NCBI RefSeq assembly: GCF_001673365.1
Contig: NZ_LZLS01000198.1
Coordinates: 1 to 59,070, forward strand
DNA from: Mycobacterium asiaticum
GTDB taxonomy: Bacteria; Actinomycetota; Actinomycetes; Mycobacteriales; Mycobacteriaceae
Reading direction: 5' to 3'
DNA: 59,070 nucleotides
This document shows, piece after piece, positions 8,245 through 15,909 of the stretch (positions are counted from its first letter, which is position 1; the number at the start of each line of letters is the position of its first letter). The notes beneath the pieces were generated by a model. The model did no database searches. It was not told the origin of the DNA and saw only the letters and a list, made by a program, of their open reading frames with translations. The position numbers and the translations under genes are program-made.

Positions 8245-9443
8245 GTACCTCCGTAAGTGAAGTCGACGTAGACGCGCTGGTACAGACGCTGCTGGACGAG
8301 CACGATCCGGCCACCACCCCACCACAGGAGTTCCTCGGCGCGCAGTACGACGCGGGCCTGGCCTGGGTGTACCTGCCGGTCGGTTTCGGTGGATTGGGGC
8401 TGACGCGCAGCGCGCAGGAACGTGTCGATTTGCGGTTGGCTGCGGCGGGCGCGCCGATCGGTGGGACGGTGAAGAACTACATCGGGATGGGTATGGCCGC
8501 GCCGACCATCGCCGCATTCGGAACCGATGAGCAGAAGCGAAAGTTCCTGCGCCCGTTGTTCACTGGTGAACAGATCTACTGTCAGTTGTTCAGCGAGCCC
8601 GGTGCCGGATCGGACCTGGCAGCCGCCGCCACCCGCGCCGTGCGAGACGGCTCAGGAAACGGCGACTGGATTGTCAACGGGCAGAAGGTCTGGACGTCCC
8701 AGGCCCAGCACGCGCAGATGGCGATCCTGGTCGCGCGCACCAATCCTGACGTGCCCAAACACGCCGGCTTGACGTATTTCCTGTGCGACATGACCCAACC
8801 CGGAGTAGAGGTCCGGCCGCTGCGCCAGATCACCGGCGAGGCGGAGTTCAACGAAGTCTTTCTCACCGACGCCCGGGTGCCCGACGCCAATCGTCTCGGT
8901 CCCGAAGGCGGTGGTTGGCGCGTCGCGACCACCACCCTCAACAACGAGCGCATCGCCATCGGTTCGCGGGCCGGCGCCCCGCGCGAAAGCGGCCATATCG
9001 GGAAGGTCACCAAGGCGTGGCGCGACGACCCGGCGCTGCGGAATCCGGCGATGCACGACGATCTGATGCGGCTATGGGTCGAAGCGGAAGTGCTTCGGCT
9101 CACCGGTGAGCGCTTGCGGCAGCAGGCGGCCACGGGACAGCCGGGACCGGAAGGTGCCGGCATGAAGATCGCCTTTGCCCGTATAGCGCAAGCGATTTCG
9201 GGCTTCGAGATCGAGCTGAGCGGCGAAGCTGGTCTGAGCTACGACGATTGGACGTTGCGCAGACCGGAAACGGTCGACCTGATCGGCCGCGAGGCCGGTT
9301 ACCGGTACCTGCGGGCCAAAGGCAATTCGATCGAGGGCGGGACTTCAGAGATCCTGCGCAACACCATCTCCGAGCGAGTGCTGGGCCTGCCAGGCGAGCA
9401 TCGCGTCGACAAGGCCGTCGCCTGGAAGGACCTGCCCCGATGA
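8241..9443 (+). CDS. acyl-CoA dehydrogenase, catalytic-type subunit
   Basis: The 400-residue protein has the acyl-CoA dehydrogenase fold. A FSEPGAGSDLA flavin-contact motif lies mid-N-terminal domain, followed by a KVWTSQAQHA strand and the C-terminal helical domain. It carries a glutamate (E365) in the NSIEGGTSEILRN segment, the position of the catalytic base in MCAD-type enzymes. The start is GTG 8241 with GGAGGCGG just upstream, overlapping the SDR stop. The next gene, overlapping by 4 nt (ATGA), encodes a second dehydrogenase that lacks this glutamate region. Such adjacent pairs form alpha2-beta2 heterotetramers in mycobacterial sterol side-chain degradation, so this is probably the catalytic subunit. 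The substrate is unknown. Confidence 0.88.
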   Translation: MSTSVSEVDVDALVQTLLDEHDPATTPPQEFLGAQYDAGLAWVYLPVGFGGLGLTRSAQERVDLRLAAAGAPIGGTVKNYIGMGMAAPTIAAFGTDEQKRKFLRPLFTGEQIYCQLFSEPGAGSDLAAAATRAVRDGSGNGDWIVNGQKVWTSQAQHAQMAILVARTNPDVPKHAGLTYFLCDMTQPGVEVRPLRQITGEAEFNEVFLTDARVPDANRLGPEGGGWRVATTTLNNERIAIGSRAGAPRESGHIGKVTKAWRDDPALRNPAMHDDLMRLWVEAEVLRLTGERLRQQAATGQPGPEGAGMKIAFARIAQAISGFEIELSGEAGLSYDDWTLRRPETVDLIGREAGYRYLRAKGNSIEGGTSEILRNTISERVLGLPGEHRVDKAVAWKDLPR

Positions 9444-10537
9444 GCGCGGTTAACCTGCTCTACTCCGACACCGAAGATGCGTTGCGTGACAGCGTTCGGC
9501 AGTTGTTCGCCGAGCGTTGTCCGCTGGAAAAGGTTGTGCGGGCCTATGATTCGCCGCCACCAGACTTTTCCGGCGTATGGCGCACGCTGGCTACCGAACT
9601 CGGGATGGCGGGTTTATTGGTGCCCGAGTCCCTGGGCGGTGCGGGGGCAACGACGCGTGAGGCCGCGGTCGTCATGGAGGAAATCGGACGGGCCGTCGCG
9701 CCGGTGCCCTTCTTATCCAGCGCAGTCCTGGCCACGGTGGCACTGACGACCGCGGGTGACACGGAAGTGGTCTCGGCCCTGGCCGCTGGTGAGCTCACGG
9801 CCGCACTGACGGTGCCGCTGTCCACCGCGCCGTGGGAAGCGGTGGGAAAGGTAAGTGCCGGGTCCGATGGCTTGAGCGGCGAGGTCACCAGCGTCGCAGG
9901 CGCCGCCGAGGCCGACGTGCTGGTGGTGCCGGTGGTTGGAACCAGCGGGCTCGAACTGCACACCGTCTCGCGCGATGACGCCGCGGTGCAGGTGTCGCCG
10001 ATCTTGGCTCTCGACATGACCAGACCCCTTGCAAACGTGCGCTTTTCGGACGCGCCGTCGTCTCGCGTGGGCGACGGCTCCGATGCCTTGATGGCGGCAC
10101 TGCAGACCGGCGCGGCCTTGCTGGCCTCCGAGCAGCTCGGGCTGGCGCAGTGGTGCTTTGAGACCACACTGGCCTACACCAAAGAACGCAAGCAGTTCGG
10201 CCGCGCCATCGGCTCCTATCAAACAATCAAACACCGACTGTCGGATCTGTGGTTCGAAGTCAGCTCGGCAGCGGCAGCAGCCCGCTATGCCGCCGACACC
10301 AGTGCTCGCGGCGACGACGACGCAGCCGTCGCGGCATCGCTGGCCCAGGCCTATTGCAGCGGCGCGGCCGTGCACGCCGCGGAGGAGTGCGTGCAATTGC
10401 ATGGCGGCATCGGAATGACCTGGGAATATCCCGCGCATCTTTTCCTCAAGCGCGCCAAGAGCGATCAGTTGGCGTTCGGCACGGGCTATCGGCACCGCTC
10501 GCGGCTGGGCGAACTGGTGGATCTGCCCGTCACCTAA
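9440..10537 (+). CDS. acyl-CoA dehydrogenase, partner subunit
   Basis: This 365-residue protein is a shorter, divergent acyl-CoA dehydrogenase. Its N-terminal helical domain contains PESLGGAGATTREAAVVMEEIGRA. The middle domain is reduced, and the C-terminal domain contains YTKERKQFGRAIGSYQTIKHRLSDLW and VQLHGGIGMTWEYPAH, which contribute to flavin binding. No catalytic Glu equivalent is seen after the LFLKRAKSDQLAFG segment. ATG 9440 overlaps the upstream stop (ATGA). The loss of the base in one of two coupled subunits is the pattern of heteromeric FadE pairs. A converging hydrolase gene follows 23 bp after the stop. Confidence 0.87.
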   Translation: MSAVNLLYSDTEDALRDSVRQLFAERCPLEKVVRAYDSPPPDFSGVWRTLATELGMAGLLVPESLGGAGATTREAAVVMEEIGRAVAPVPFLSSAVLATVALTTAGDTEVVSALAAGELTAALTVPLSTAPWEAVGKVSAGSDGLSGEVTSVAGAAEADVLVVPVVGTSGLELHTVSRDDAAVQVSPILALDMTRPLANVRFSDAPSSRVGDGSDALMAALQTGAALLASEQLGLAQWCFETTLAYTKERKQFGRAIGSYQTIKHRLSDLWFEVSSAAAAARYAADTSARGDDDAAVAASLAQAYCSGAAVHAAEECVQLHGGIGMTWEYPAHLFLKRAKSDQLAFGTGYRHRSRLGELVDLPVT

Positions 10538-10560
10538 GCCGCGGCGACTTCTCGCGTCAG

Positions 10561-11298
10561 CTAGGTGAGCGTCGCGCCGAAAGTTTCGGTCATCGCGGCC
10601 CAGTGCCGTTCGTCGGCAGCCGGGTCGTAGGGCGGGTTGTCGGGGACGGCGAACCCGTGACCGGCGTTGTACCACTCGATGCGGTGCCGCACGCCGGCCG
10701 CCGTGAGCGCCTTGCCCAACTGCTCGGCGTGATCGGCGGTGAACGACTGGTCGTTTTTGGCGCCACCCACGTAAACCAGCGCTTTCATCTGATCGGCCAG
10801 CAGGTGCGGGCTGTGTTCGTTGTCGGTCACCAACCCGCCGCCGTGGAACGATGCTGCGGCCGCGACCCGGTCCGGTAGGCGGCCGGCCAGCACCACCGAG
10901 ATGCGCCCACCCATGCAGTAACCGCACACGCCGAAACGCTCCCCGCTGACTTCAGGGCGACCGACCAGGTAGTCGAAGAAAGCGTTCGCGTCGCGGGTCA
11001 CCCGGTCCGGTGTCAAGGTGCCGATCATGAACATGATCCGCGCGCGTTCCTTGGCGTCGCCGAATGCGGTTGACATGTCGAACGGAGTCCAATCGCCCTC
11101 CCGGTAGTACACGTCGGGAAGCAGCACGGCATAACCGAAGCCGGCCAGCTTGGCCGCCATCTGGTCGAACGTGTCGCGCACGCCGCCGGCGTCGGGGAAC
11201 ATCACCACCCCGGGCCAGGGTCCCGCGCCGTCCGGGGTGTACAGCGCGATGTTGCAGGTGCCGTCGGGTGTGGTGACACTGTCGGTAATTTTCGGCAT
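10561..11298 (-). CDS. dienelactone hydrolase family protein (Rv2765-like)
   Basis: The 245-residue alpha/beta hydrolase has a nucleophilic cysteine, C128, in the GYCMGG elbow. D183 (GAKNDQSF) and H214 (NAGHGF) complete the Cys-Asp-His triad of the dienelactone hydrolase family. The HGGG-like FHGGG segment and the MFPDAGG oxyanion region are also present, and no signal peptide is evident. Members cleave cyclic or enol esters in the cytosol; the physiological ester here is unknown. It is transcribed toward the dehydrogenase genes and away from thyA, with which it shares a 154-bp divergent region containing a tandem repeat. Confidence 0.9.
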   Translation of the reverse strand: MPKITDSVTTPDGTCNIALYTPDGAGPWPGVVMFPDAGGVRDTFDQMAAKLAGFGYAVLLPDVYYREGDWTPFDMSTAFGDAKERARIMFMIGTLTPDRVTRDANAFFDYLVGRPEVSGERFGVCGYCMGGRISVVLAGRLPDRVAAAASFHGGGLVTDNEHSPHLLADQMKALVYVGGAKNDQSFTADHAEQLGKALTAAGVRHRIEWYNAGHGFAVPDNPPYDPAADERHWAAMTETFGATLT

Positions 11299-11336
11299 GG
11301 CACCCGTTCTACTCCTTGTGATCGCCGCGGGGCCAG

Positions 11337-11443
11337 ATGGCGGCGACCCGCCGCGCCCGGCTTCGCCGCGCTTGCGATCGCCGCTAACCCAAATGGCGGC
11401 GACCCGCCGCGCCCGGCTTCGCCGCGCTTGCGATCGCCGCTAA
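11337..11443. repeat. two identical 51-bp direct repeats upstream of thyA
   Basis: A 51-bp unit at 11337-11387 is repeated without change at 11393-11443, a period of 56 with a 5-bp spacer. The unit begins ATGGCGGCGACCC and ends CGATCGCCGCTAA. Each copy contains the self-complementary GCCCGGCTTCGCCGCGC region. A partial third match (GATCGCCGCGG) precedes the first copy at about 11320. The end of copy 2 supplies the first bases of the thyA -10 hexamer. Short GC-rich dispersed repeats of this kind are common between mycobacterial genes; calling it one is inference. Confidence 0.9.
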
Positions 11444-11446
11444 GCT
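11441..11446 (+). promoter_or_regulatory. -10 hexamer (TAAGCT) for leaderless thyA
   Basis: TAAGCT lies 6 nt before GTG 11453, with no ribosome site between. Its first three bases are the last three of the second 51-bp repeat, so repeat copy number could alter the sequence upstream of this promoter but not its -10. Confidence 0.6.
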
Positions 11447-11452
11447 GACCGC

Positions 11453-12253
11453 GTGCCGATTGCGACGCCGTATGAAGATCTGCTGCGTCTGGTGCTCGAA
11501 ACGGGTACCGCCAAATCCGACCGGACCGGCACCGGAACCCGCAGCCTGTTCGGCCAGCAGATCCGCTACGACCTGTCGGCCGGTTTTCCGTTGCTGACCA
11601 CCAAGAAAGTGCATCTGAAGTCGGTAGTCTACGAGTTGCTGTGGTTCCTGCGCGGTGACTCCAACGTCGGCTGGCTACAGGAGCACGGAGTCACCATCTG
11701 GGATGAATGGGCAAGCGAGACAGGAGATCTCGGCCCGGTATACGGGGTGCAGTGGCGATCCTGGCCAACCCCGAGCGGGGAACACATCGACCAGATCAGC
11801 GCCGCACTGGAACTGCTGCGCAGCGACCCGGACTCCCGGCGCATCATCGTGTCGGCCTGGAACGTCGGCGAAATACCGCAGATGGCACTGCCACCGTGCC
11901 ACGCGTTCTTCCAGTTCTACGTCGCCGACGGCCGGCTGAGCTGTCAGCTCTACCAGCGCAGCGCCGACCTCTTCCTCGGGGTGCCGTTCAACATCGCCAG
12001 CTACGCGCTGCTCACACACATGATGGCCGCTCAGGCCGGCCTTGAAGTCGGCGACTTCGTTTGGACCGGGGGCGACTGCCACATCTACGACAACCACATC
12101 GAGCAGGTCGGGCTGCAATTGCAGCGCGATCCTCGGCCCTATCCGGAACTTGTTCTAGGGCATAGGGATTCGATCTTCGACTACACCTACGACGACATCG
12201 TCGTGAAGAACTACGATCCGCACCCTGCGATCAAAGCGCCAGTAGCCGTATGA
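11453..12253 (+). CDS. thyA: thymidylate synthase ThyA
   Basis: The 266-residue folate-dependent enzyme converts dUMP to dTMP using methylene-tetrahydrofolate and yields dihydrofolate. Recognisable features are the RTGTGTRSLFG loop, the WGVQW-type YGVQWRSW segment, the catalytic cysteine C149 in LPPCHAFFQFY, the RSADLFLGVPFNIASYA nucleotide site and the C-terminal PHPAIKAPVAV that closes over the active site. GTG 11453 gives three residues more than the M. tuberculosis protein, as I recall. It overlaps dfrA by 4 nt, which couples dihydrofolate production with its reduction. A second, unrelated synthase (thyX) lies 9.7 kb downstream. Confidence 0.98.
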   Translation: MPIATPYEDLLRLVLETGTAKSDRTGTGTRSLFGQQIRYDLSAGFPLLTTKKVHLKSVVYELLWFLRGDSNVGWLQEHGVTIWDEWASETGDLGPVYGVQWRSWPTPSGEHIDQISAALELLRSDPDSRRIIVSAWNVGEIPQMALPPCHAFFQFYVADGRLSCQLYQRSADLFLGVPFNIASYALLTHMMAAQAGLEVGDFVWTGGDCHIYDNHIEQVGLQLQRDPRPYPELVLGHRDSIFDYTYDDIVVKNYDPHPAIKAPVAV

Positions 12254-12744
12254 CGCGGATGGCCGGATTGGGCCTGGTCTGGGCCCAGTCGACGTCTGGC
12301 GTGATCGGCCGCGGGGGTGACATTCCGTGGCGGGTGCCTGAAGATCTGGCACATTTCAAACGACTCACCTTCGGTCACACGGTGGTGATGGGCCGACGAA
12401 CGTGGGAATCGCTACCACCTGTGGCCAGACCGCTGCCGGGTCGCCGAAACGTCGTAATGAGCCGTCAACCTGACTTCGTGGCAGACGGAGCCGATGTGGT
12501 CTCGTCGCTGGAACAGGCCCTGACCGAGCCGGATACCTGGGTGATCGGCGGCGGTGAGATCTATGCGCTCGCGTTGGCTCAGGCAACGCGATGTGAGGTC
12601 ACCGAAGTCGAGGTCGATCTACCGCGCGACGACGAGGACGCTCTTGCCCCCGTGTTGGACGAAACATGGCACGGCGAGACAGGGGAGTGGCAGGTCAGCC
12701 GCTCGGGTTTGCGCTACCGGTTTCACAGCTATTCCCGGCCCTGA
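12250..12744 (+). CDS. dfrA: dihydrofolate reductase
   Basis: The 164-residue DHFR reduces dihydrofolate to tetrahydrofolate with NADPH. The substrate-binding acid is D32 in the GGDIPWRVPEDLAHF region. The cofactor motif GRRTWESLP and the GGGEIY strand are in the usual places. ATG 12250 overlaps the thyA stop (ATGA). The protein has a slightly longer N-terminus than M. tuberculosis DfrA; an internal ATG at 12259 could also serve. The thyA-dfrA pairing is the classic thymidylate-cycle operon and the enzyme is the target of antifolates. Confidence 0.97.
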   Translation: MTRMAGLGLVWAQSTSGVIGRGGDIPWRVPEDLAHFKRLTFGHTVVMGRRTWESLPPVARPLPGRRNVVMSRQPDFVADGADVVSSLEQALTEPDTWVIGGGEIYALALAQATRCEVTEVEVDLPRDDEDALAPVLDETWHGETGEWQVSRSGLRYRFHSYSRP

Positions 12745-12842
12745 GCGGCCGCACCAGCGCCGACGGTAGCGCCTGACATACTCAAATGCGGGGGTCGGTC
12801 TTACCAGGTTCATTAGGCGGTTCCAGGAAGGGGGGAATTGCA

Positions 12843-13523
12843 GTGATAGCCGAACCCGCAAAGGTGTTCTCGCGCACCTTCCGCGGCTACGATCCGGCGG
12901 CGGTAGATGCGCACATCGAAATGTTGAGCACCAAACAGCAGTTGCTGCATGGCGATGTCGAGAGTCTCCGGGCGCGGTTGAGGGAGTCCGGCGACGAAGC
13001 GGCAGCGCTGCGCAAGGAGGTCGCTGTTCTCGTCGACACCTCGCCGTCGCCGCATGCGGTGCAGCAGCGGATGGCCAAGATGCTGCGACGGGCGGTCGAG
13101 GAAGCTTCCGAGATGCAGGCCGAGGCGCGGACCGAGGCGGAGGAGCTCATCGCGGCGGCTGAGGCCGAAATCGAGACCGAGCAGCGCAAGCACCAGGAGC
13201 GGCTGGCAAACATGGAAGAACAGCGCAAGGCTCTAGAAGCGGAAATGGCTCGCATGCGCGCGGACGCCGAAGCGGCGATCGAGCAGGCATGGCAAGAAGC
13301 TCTCCGCGAGCAGGAGCAGCTCGTCGAGCAAGCTCGCCGGGCGGTGGACGAGGCAGCACAGCGCAGAATCGAGATCCTCGAGCGGCTGATGGCGGTCTAC
13401 CGCGACCTGGAAGCGGTTCCGGCCGCCCTCGAGTCGGCGTACAACGAACAAAACGATCAGCCGGAATCGGGCTCGATGTCAGCCAACGTCGTGCGGCTGG
13501 ACGGCAAAGTCAGCACGGCATAG
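12843..13523 (+). CDS. DivIVA-domain coiled-coil protein
   Basis: GTG 12843 follows a strong GGAAGGGGGG ribosome site and gives a 226-residue protein starting MIAEPAKVFSRTFRGYDPAAVDAH. The FRGYDPAAVDAHIEML segment is the N-terminal DivIVA/Wag31-type motif that targets membranes and nucleates the coiled coil. From about residue 30 to 200 the sequence is a long Glu/Arg/Ala heptad-rich coiled coil. The short C-terminus contains DQPESGS. There is no transmembrane segment. DivIVA-like proteins organise polar growth or septation. The position just after dfrA is that of Rv2762c in M. tuberculosis, as I recall. Exact function unknown. Confidence 0.8.
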   Translation: MIAEPAKVFSRTFRGYDPAAVDAHIEMLSTKQQLLHGDVESLRARLRESGDEAAALRKEVAVLVDTSPSPHAVQQRMAKMLRRAVEEASEMQAEARTEAEELIAAAEAEIETEQRKHQERLANMEEQRKALEAEMARMRADAEAAIEQAWQEALREQEQLVEQARRAVDEAAQRRIEILERLMAVYRDLEAVPAALESAYNEQNDQPESGSMSANVVRLDGKVSTA

Positions 13524-13576
13524 CTTCGCGTCCGCGTCGCCGCCCGCGTTGGCGTCCACGTTGGCTAGCGGGCCGG

Positions 13577-13582
13577 TATTGT
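13577..13582 (+). promoter_or_regulatory. -10 hexamer (TATTGT), leaderless pattern for the ycaQ-like gene
   Basis: TATTGT is followed by 7 nt and then GTG 13590, with no ribosome site. This puts a probable promoter at the head of the ycaQ-like/hsdS/hsdM gene run. Confidence 0.5.
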
Positions 13583-13589
13583 CGGCGCC

Positions 13590-14819
13590 GTGTCCATCCG
13601 GACCCCGACGCTGACCGCCGCCCAAGCCCGACGGATAGCCGTTGCGGCCCAAGGCTTTAGCGAGCCGAGGCCCAGCGGCCAGATCAACCGGGCGCACCTG
13701 AAGCGGTTGATCTCGAGAATTCAGGTGCTGCAACTGGATTCGGTGTCGGCGACGGTGCGTGCCCACTACGCGCCGGTATTCAGCCGGTTGGGTCCGTATG
13801 ACCGTGCGGTGCTGGACCACGCAGCCTGGGGGGTGCCTGCCAAGCGGTTGTTCGCCGAATACTGGGCGCATGAGGCAGCGCTGATGGCCGTCGATGACTG
13901 GCCGCTGCTGCGCTGGCGGATGCGTAAGTACCGGCACGGCCGGTGGGGGACCCACATCGTCAAGGCCAATCCGCAACTGGCCGACGATATCGTCGCCGCC
14001 GTCACCGAACTGGGGCCGAGCACCGCGGGCCAGATCGAGGCGTACCTGGAGGCGGAACCGCGCGGTCCGAAAGGTCCCTGGTGGGGTCGCAGCGACACCA
14101 AATGGGTCGCCGAAGCGCTGTTCGCCGCCGGCGTTCTCACAACGGCCACCCGAGTCGGCTTCGCGCGGCACTACGACCTGGTGGAACGGGTGCTACCCGC
14201 CAATGTGCTGGCCCGACATGTTGACGACGACGAGGCGATCCGGGAGCTGACGTTGCGCGCGGCGACCGCGCTCGGGGTGGGCACCGAGCCCGATATCCGC
14301 GACTATTTCCGGCTGTCGGCGCAGCAGGTCAAGCCGGCGATCGCGGAATTGGTCGCCGCAGGCGAGATCGAGCGGGTCGACGTCGAGGGCTGGGCGGCGC
14401 CGGCGTATTTACGGGCCCGGACCGTGCCGCGCAAGGATCGCGGCACCGCGCTGCTCTGTCCATTCGACCCGCTGATCTTCTTCCGGCCACGGGTCGAGCG
14501 GCTGTTCGAAGGCTTCCACTACCGCATCGAGATCTACACCCCCGCGGCCAAGCGCCGATACGGCTACTACGTATGGCCGCTGCTGATGGACGGGCGGTTG
14601 GTGGCGCGGGTGGACCTCAAAGCCGACCGGGCCTCGGACACACTGCAGGTGGTCGGCGCCTTCGGTGAACCCGAGATACAGAGGGCGCGGGTGGCTGACG
14701 CGCTGACCGGCGAGCTGGGGTCGATGGCGTCGTGGCTGGGGTTGGGTGGCGTTACCGTGTCCGACCGCGGTGATCTGGCCCGGCAACTGGCCACGGCCGT
14801 CAGGCGGACGGGCCGATGA
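13590..14819 (+). CDS. YcaQ-like DNA glycosylase / winged-helix (HTH_42) protein
   Basis: This 409-residue protein has the features of the winged-helix crosslink DNA glycosylase family (E. coli YcaQ, Streptomyces AlkX/AlkZ). The N-terminal ARRIAVAAQGF segment leads into QVLQLDSVSATVRAHY, a family signature whose QxD-type motif holds the catalytic residues in AlkZ. The YWAHEAALM segment and a C-terminal LLCPFDPLIFFRPRVERLF region are also typical. Such enzymes unhook interstrand crosslinks or excise alkylated bases. The gene overlaps hsdS by 4 nt (ATGA), so it is translationally coupled to a DNA methylation gene. A role in that system, rather than general repair, is possible but unproven. Confidence 0.82.
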   Translation: MSIRTPTLTAAQARRIAVAAQGFSEPRPSGQINRAHLKRLISRIQVLQLDSVSATVRAHYAPVFSRLGPYDRAVLDHAAWGVPAKRLFAEYWAHEAALMAVDDWPLLRWRMRKYRHGRWGTHIVKANPQLADDIVAAVTELGPSTAGQIEAYLEAEPRGPKGPWWGRSDTKWVAEALFAAGVLTTATRVGFARHYDLVERVLPANVLARHVDDDEAIRELTLRAATALGVGTEPDIRDYFRLSAQQVKPAIAELVAAGEIERVDVEGWAAPAYLRARTVPRKDRGTALLCPFDPLIFFRPRVERLFEGFHYRIEIYTPAAKRRYGYYVWPLLMDGRLVARVDLKADRASDTLQVVGAFGEPEIQRARVADALTGELGSMASWLGLGGVTVSDRGDLARQLATAVRRTGR

Positions 14820-15883
14820 CCGTTACCGAGATGGTCAGACTGGGTGACCAACTGGACTTCTCCGCCGGGGCTACGTCACCGCCACGAGACTCCGACGGCG
14901 GCTACCCCGTCTACGGGGCCAACGGCGTCATCGGGTTTGCGGCCGAACACAACGCCCCCGGTCCGCTCATCGTCATCGGTCGCGTCGGGTCGTACTGCGG
15001 CAGTTTGCACTACCACCACAGCAGTGCGTGGGTATCGGACAACGCTTTTGTCTGCCGGGCTAAACGTCCGGAGGAGACCCGCTATTGGTACTACGCGCTA
15101 CAAACCTGCGGACTCAACCGCTTTCGGGTCGGGTCGGGCCAGCCGTTGCTCAATCAGAGCATCCTCGAGAATGTCACCGCGTGCACCGTGCCCCCGGCCG
15201 AACGTGGCCGAATTGGCGAGGTTCTCGGCGCCTTGGACGACAAGATCGCGGCCAATCGACGCGCTGTTGATGCCGCCGAGGCTTTGATGTTGGCGATTGT
15301 TGGCAGCATTGGTGCCGACACCCCATTGTCGAACCTGGCGAGCAGGTCAACCGCCTGTCTGGACCCCCCCAAATTCCGAGACACCTTGGTCCACTACAGC
15401 ATTCCTGCGTTTGACGCCGACGGCCAGCCGAGCCGCATCGATGGTCACAAGGTCAAAAGCGCCAAGTTTCAGCTCTCCGAACCCTGCGTTCTGTTCTCGA
15501 AGCTGAACCCGAGAATCCCGCGGGTCTGGGACGTCACCAGCCTGCCGACCGAGATGTGCTTGGCCAGTATGGAATTCGTCGTGTTACGGCCAACTCAGGT
15601 CACCACTTCGGCGCTCTGGGCGGCATTGCGGCAGCCTGACGTGTCGGTGCGGGCCCAACAGATAGTCGTGGGAGTGACCGGAAGTCGTCAACGCATTCAA
15701 CCGAACGAACTGCTGCGAGTTCGAGTAAAAGACTCGCGGCACTTGACCGTTGGGCAATCCGAGACCATTGCGAATCTGGGCGCGTTGTGTCACGGGCGAC
15801 GGATCGAAACCGCGCAGTTGGCCGCCCGCCGCGATGCGCTGCTTCCGCTTCTGATCTCCGGTACTGCAGCGGTCCGCGCATAG
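14816..15883 (+). CDS. hsdS: type I restriction-modification specificity subunit HsdS
   Basis: The 355-residue specificity subunit has two target-recognition domains (about 1-100 and 175-300). Each is followed by a long conserved helix. The first includes PPAERGRIGEVLGALDDKI plus ANRRAVDAAEALM, and the second SETIANLGALCHGRR plus QLAARRDALLPLLISG. The two helices make the spacer that sets the distance between the half-sites of the bipartite recognition sequence. The QPLLNQSILENVTACTVPP segment before the first helix is a family hallmark. It overlaps the ycaQ-like stop and precedes hsdM by 26 bp. With HsdM it should direct adenine methylation at an asymmetric, bipartite site; the site itself cannot be read from sequence. 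Confidence 0.93.
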   Translation: MTVTEMVRLGDQLDFSAGATSPPRDSDGGYPVYGANGVIGFAAEHNAPGPLIVIGRVGSYCGSLHYHHSSAWVSDNAFVCRAKRPEETRYWYYALQTCGLNRFRVGSGQPLLNQSILENVTACTVPPAERGRIGEVLGALDDKIAANRRAVDAAEALMLAIVGSIGADTPLSNLASRSTACLDPPKFRDTLVHYSIPAFDADGQPSRIDGHKVKSAKFQLSEPCVLFSKLNPRIPRVWDVTSLPTEMCLASMEFVVLRPTQVTTSALWAALRQPDVSVRAQQIVVGVTGSRQRIQPNELLRVRVKDSRHLTVGQSETIANLGALCHGRRIETAQLAARRDALLPLLISGTAAVRA

Positions 15884-15909
15884 CGGTCGGTCTAGGAAGG
15901 AACCGCGGC

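Noticed and set aside
15784..15909. Longer N-terminus for HsdM overlapping hsdS
   Set aside because: Its sequence is the out-of-frame end of hsdS; ATG 15910 has a good ribosome site and the conserved HsdM start.
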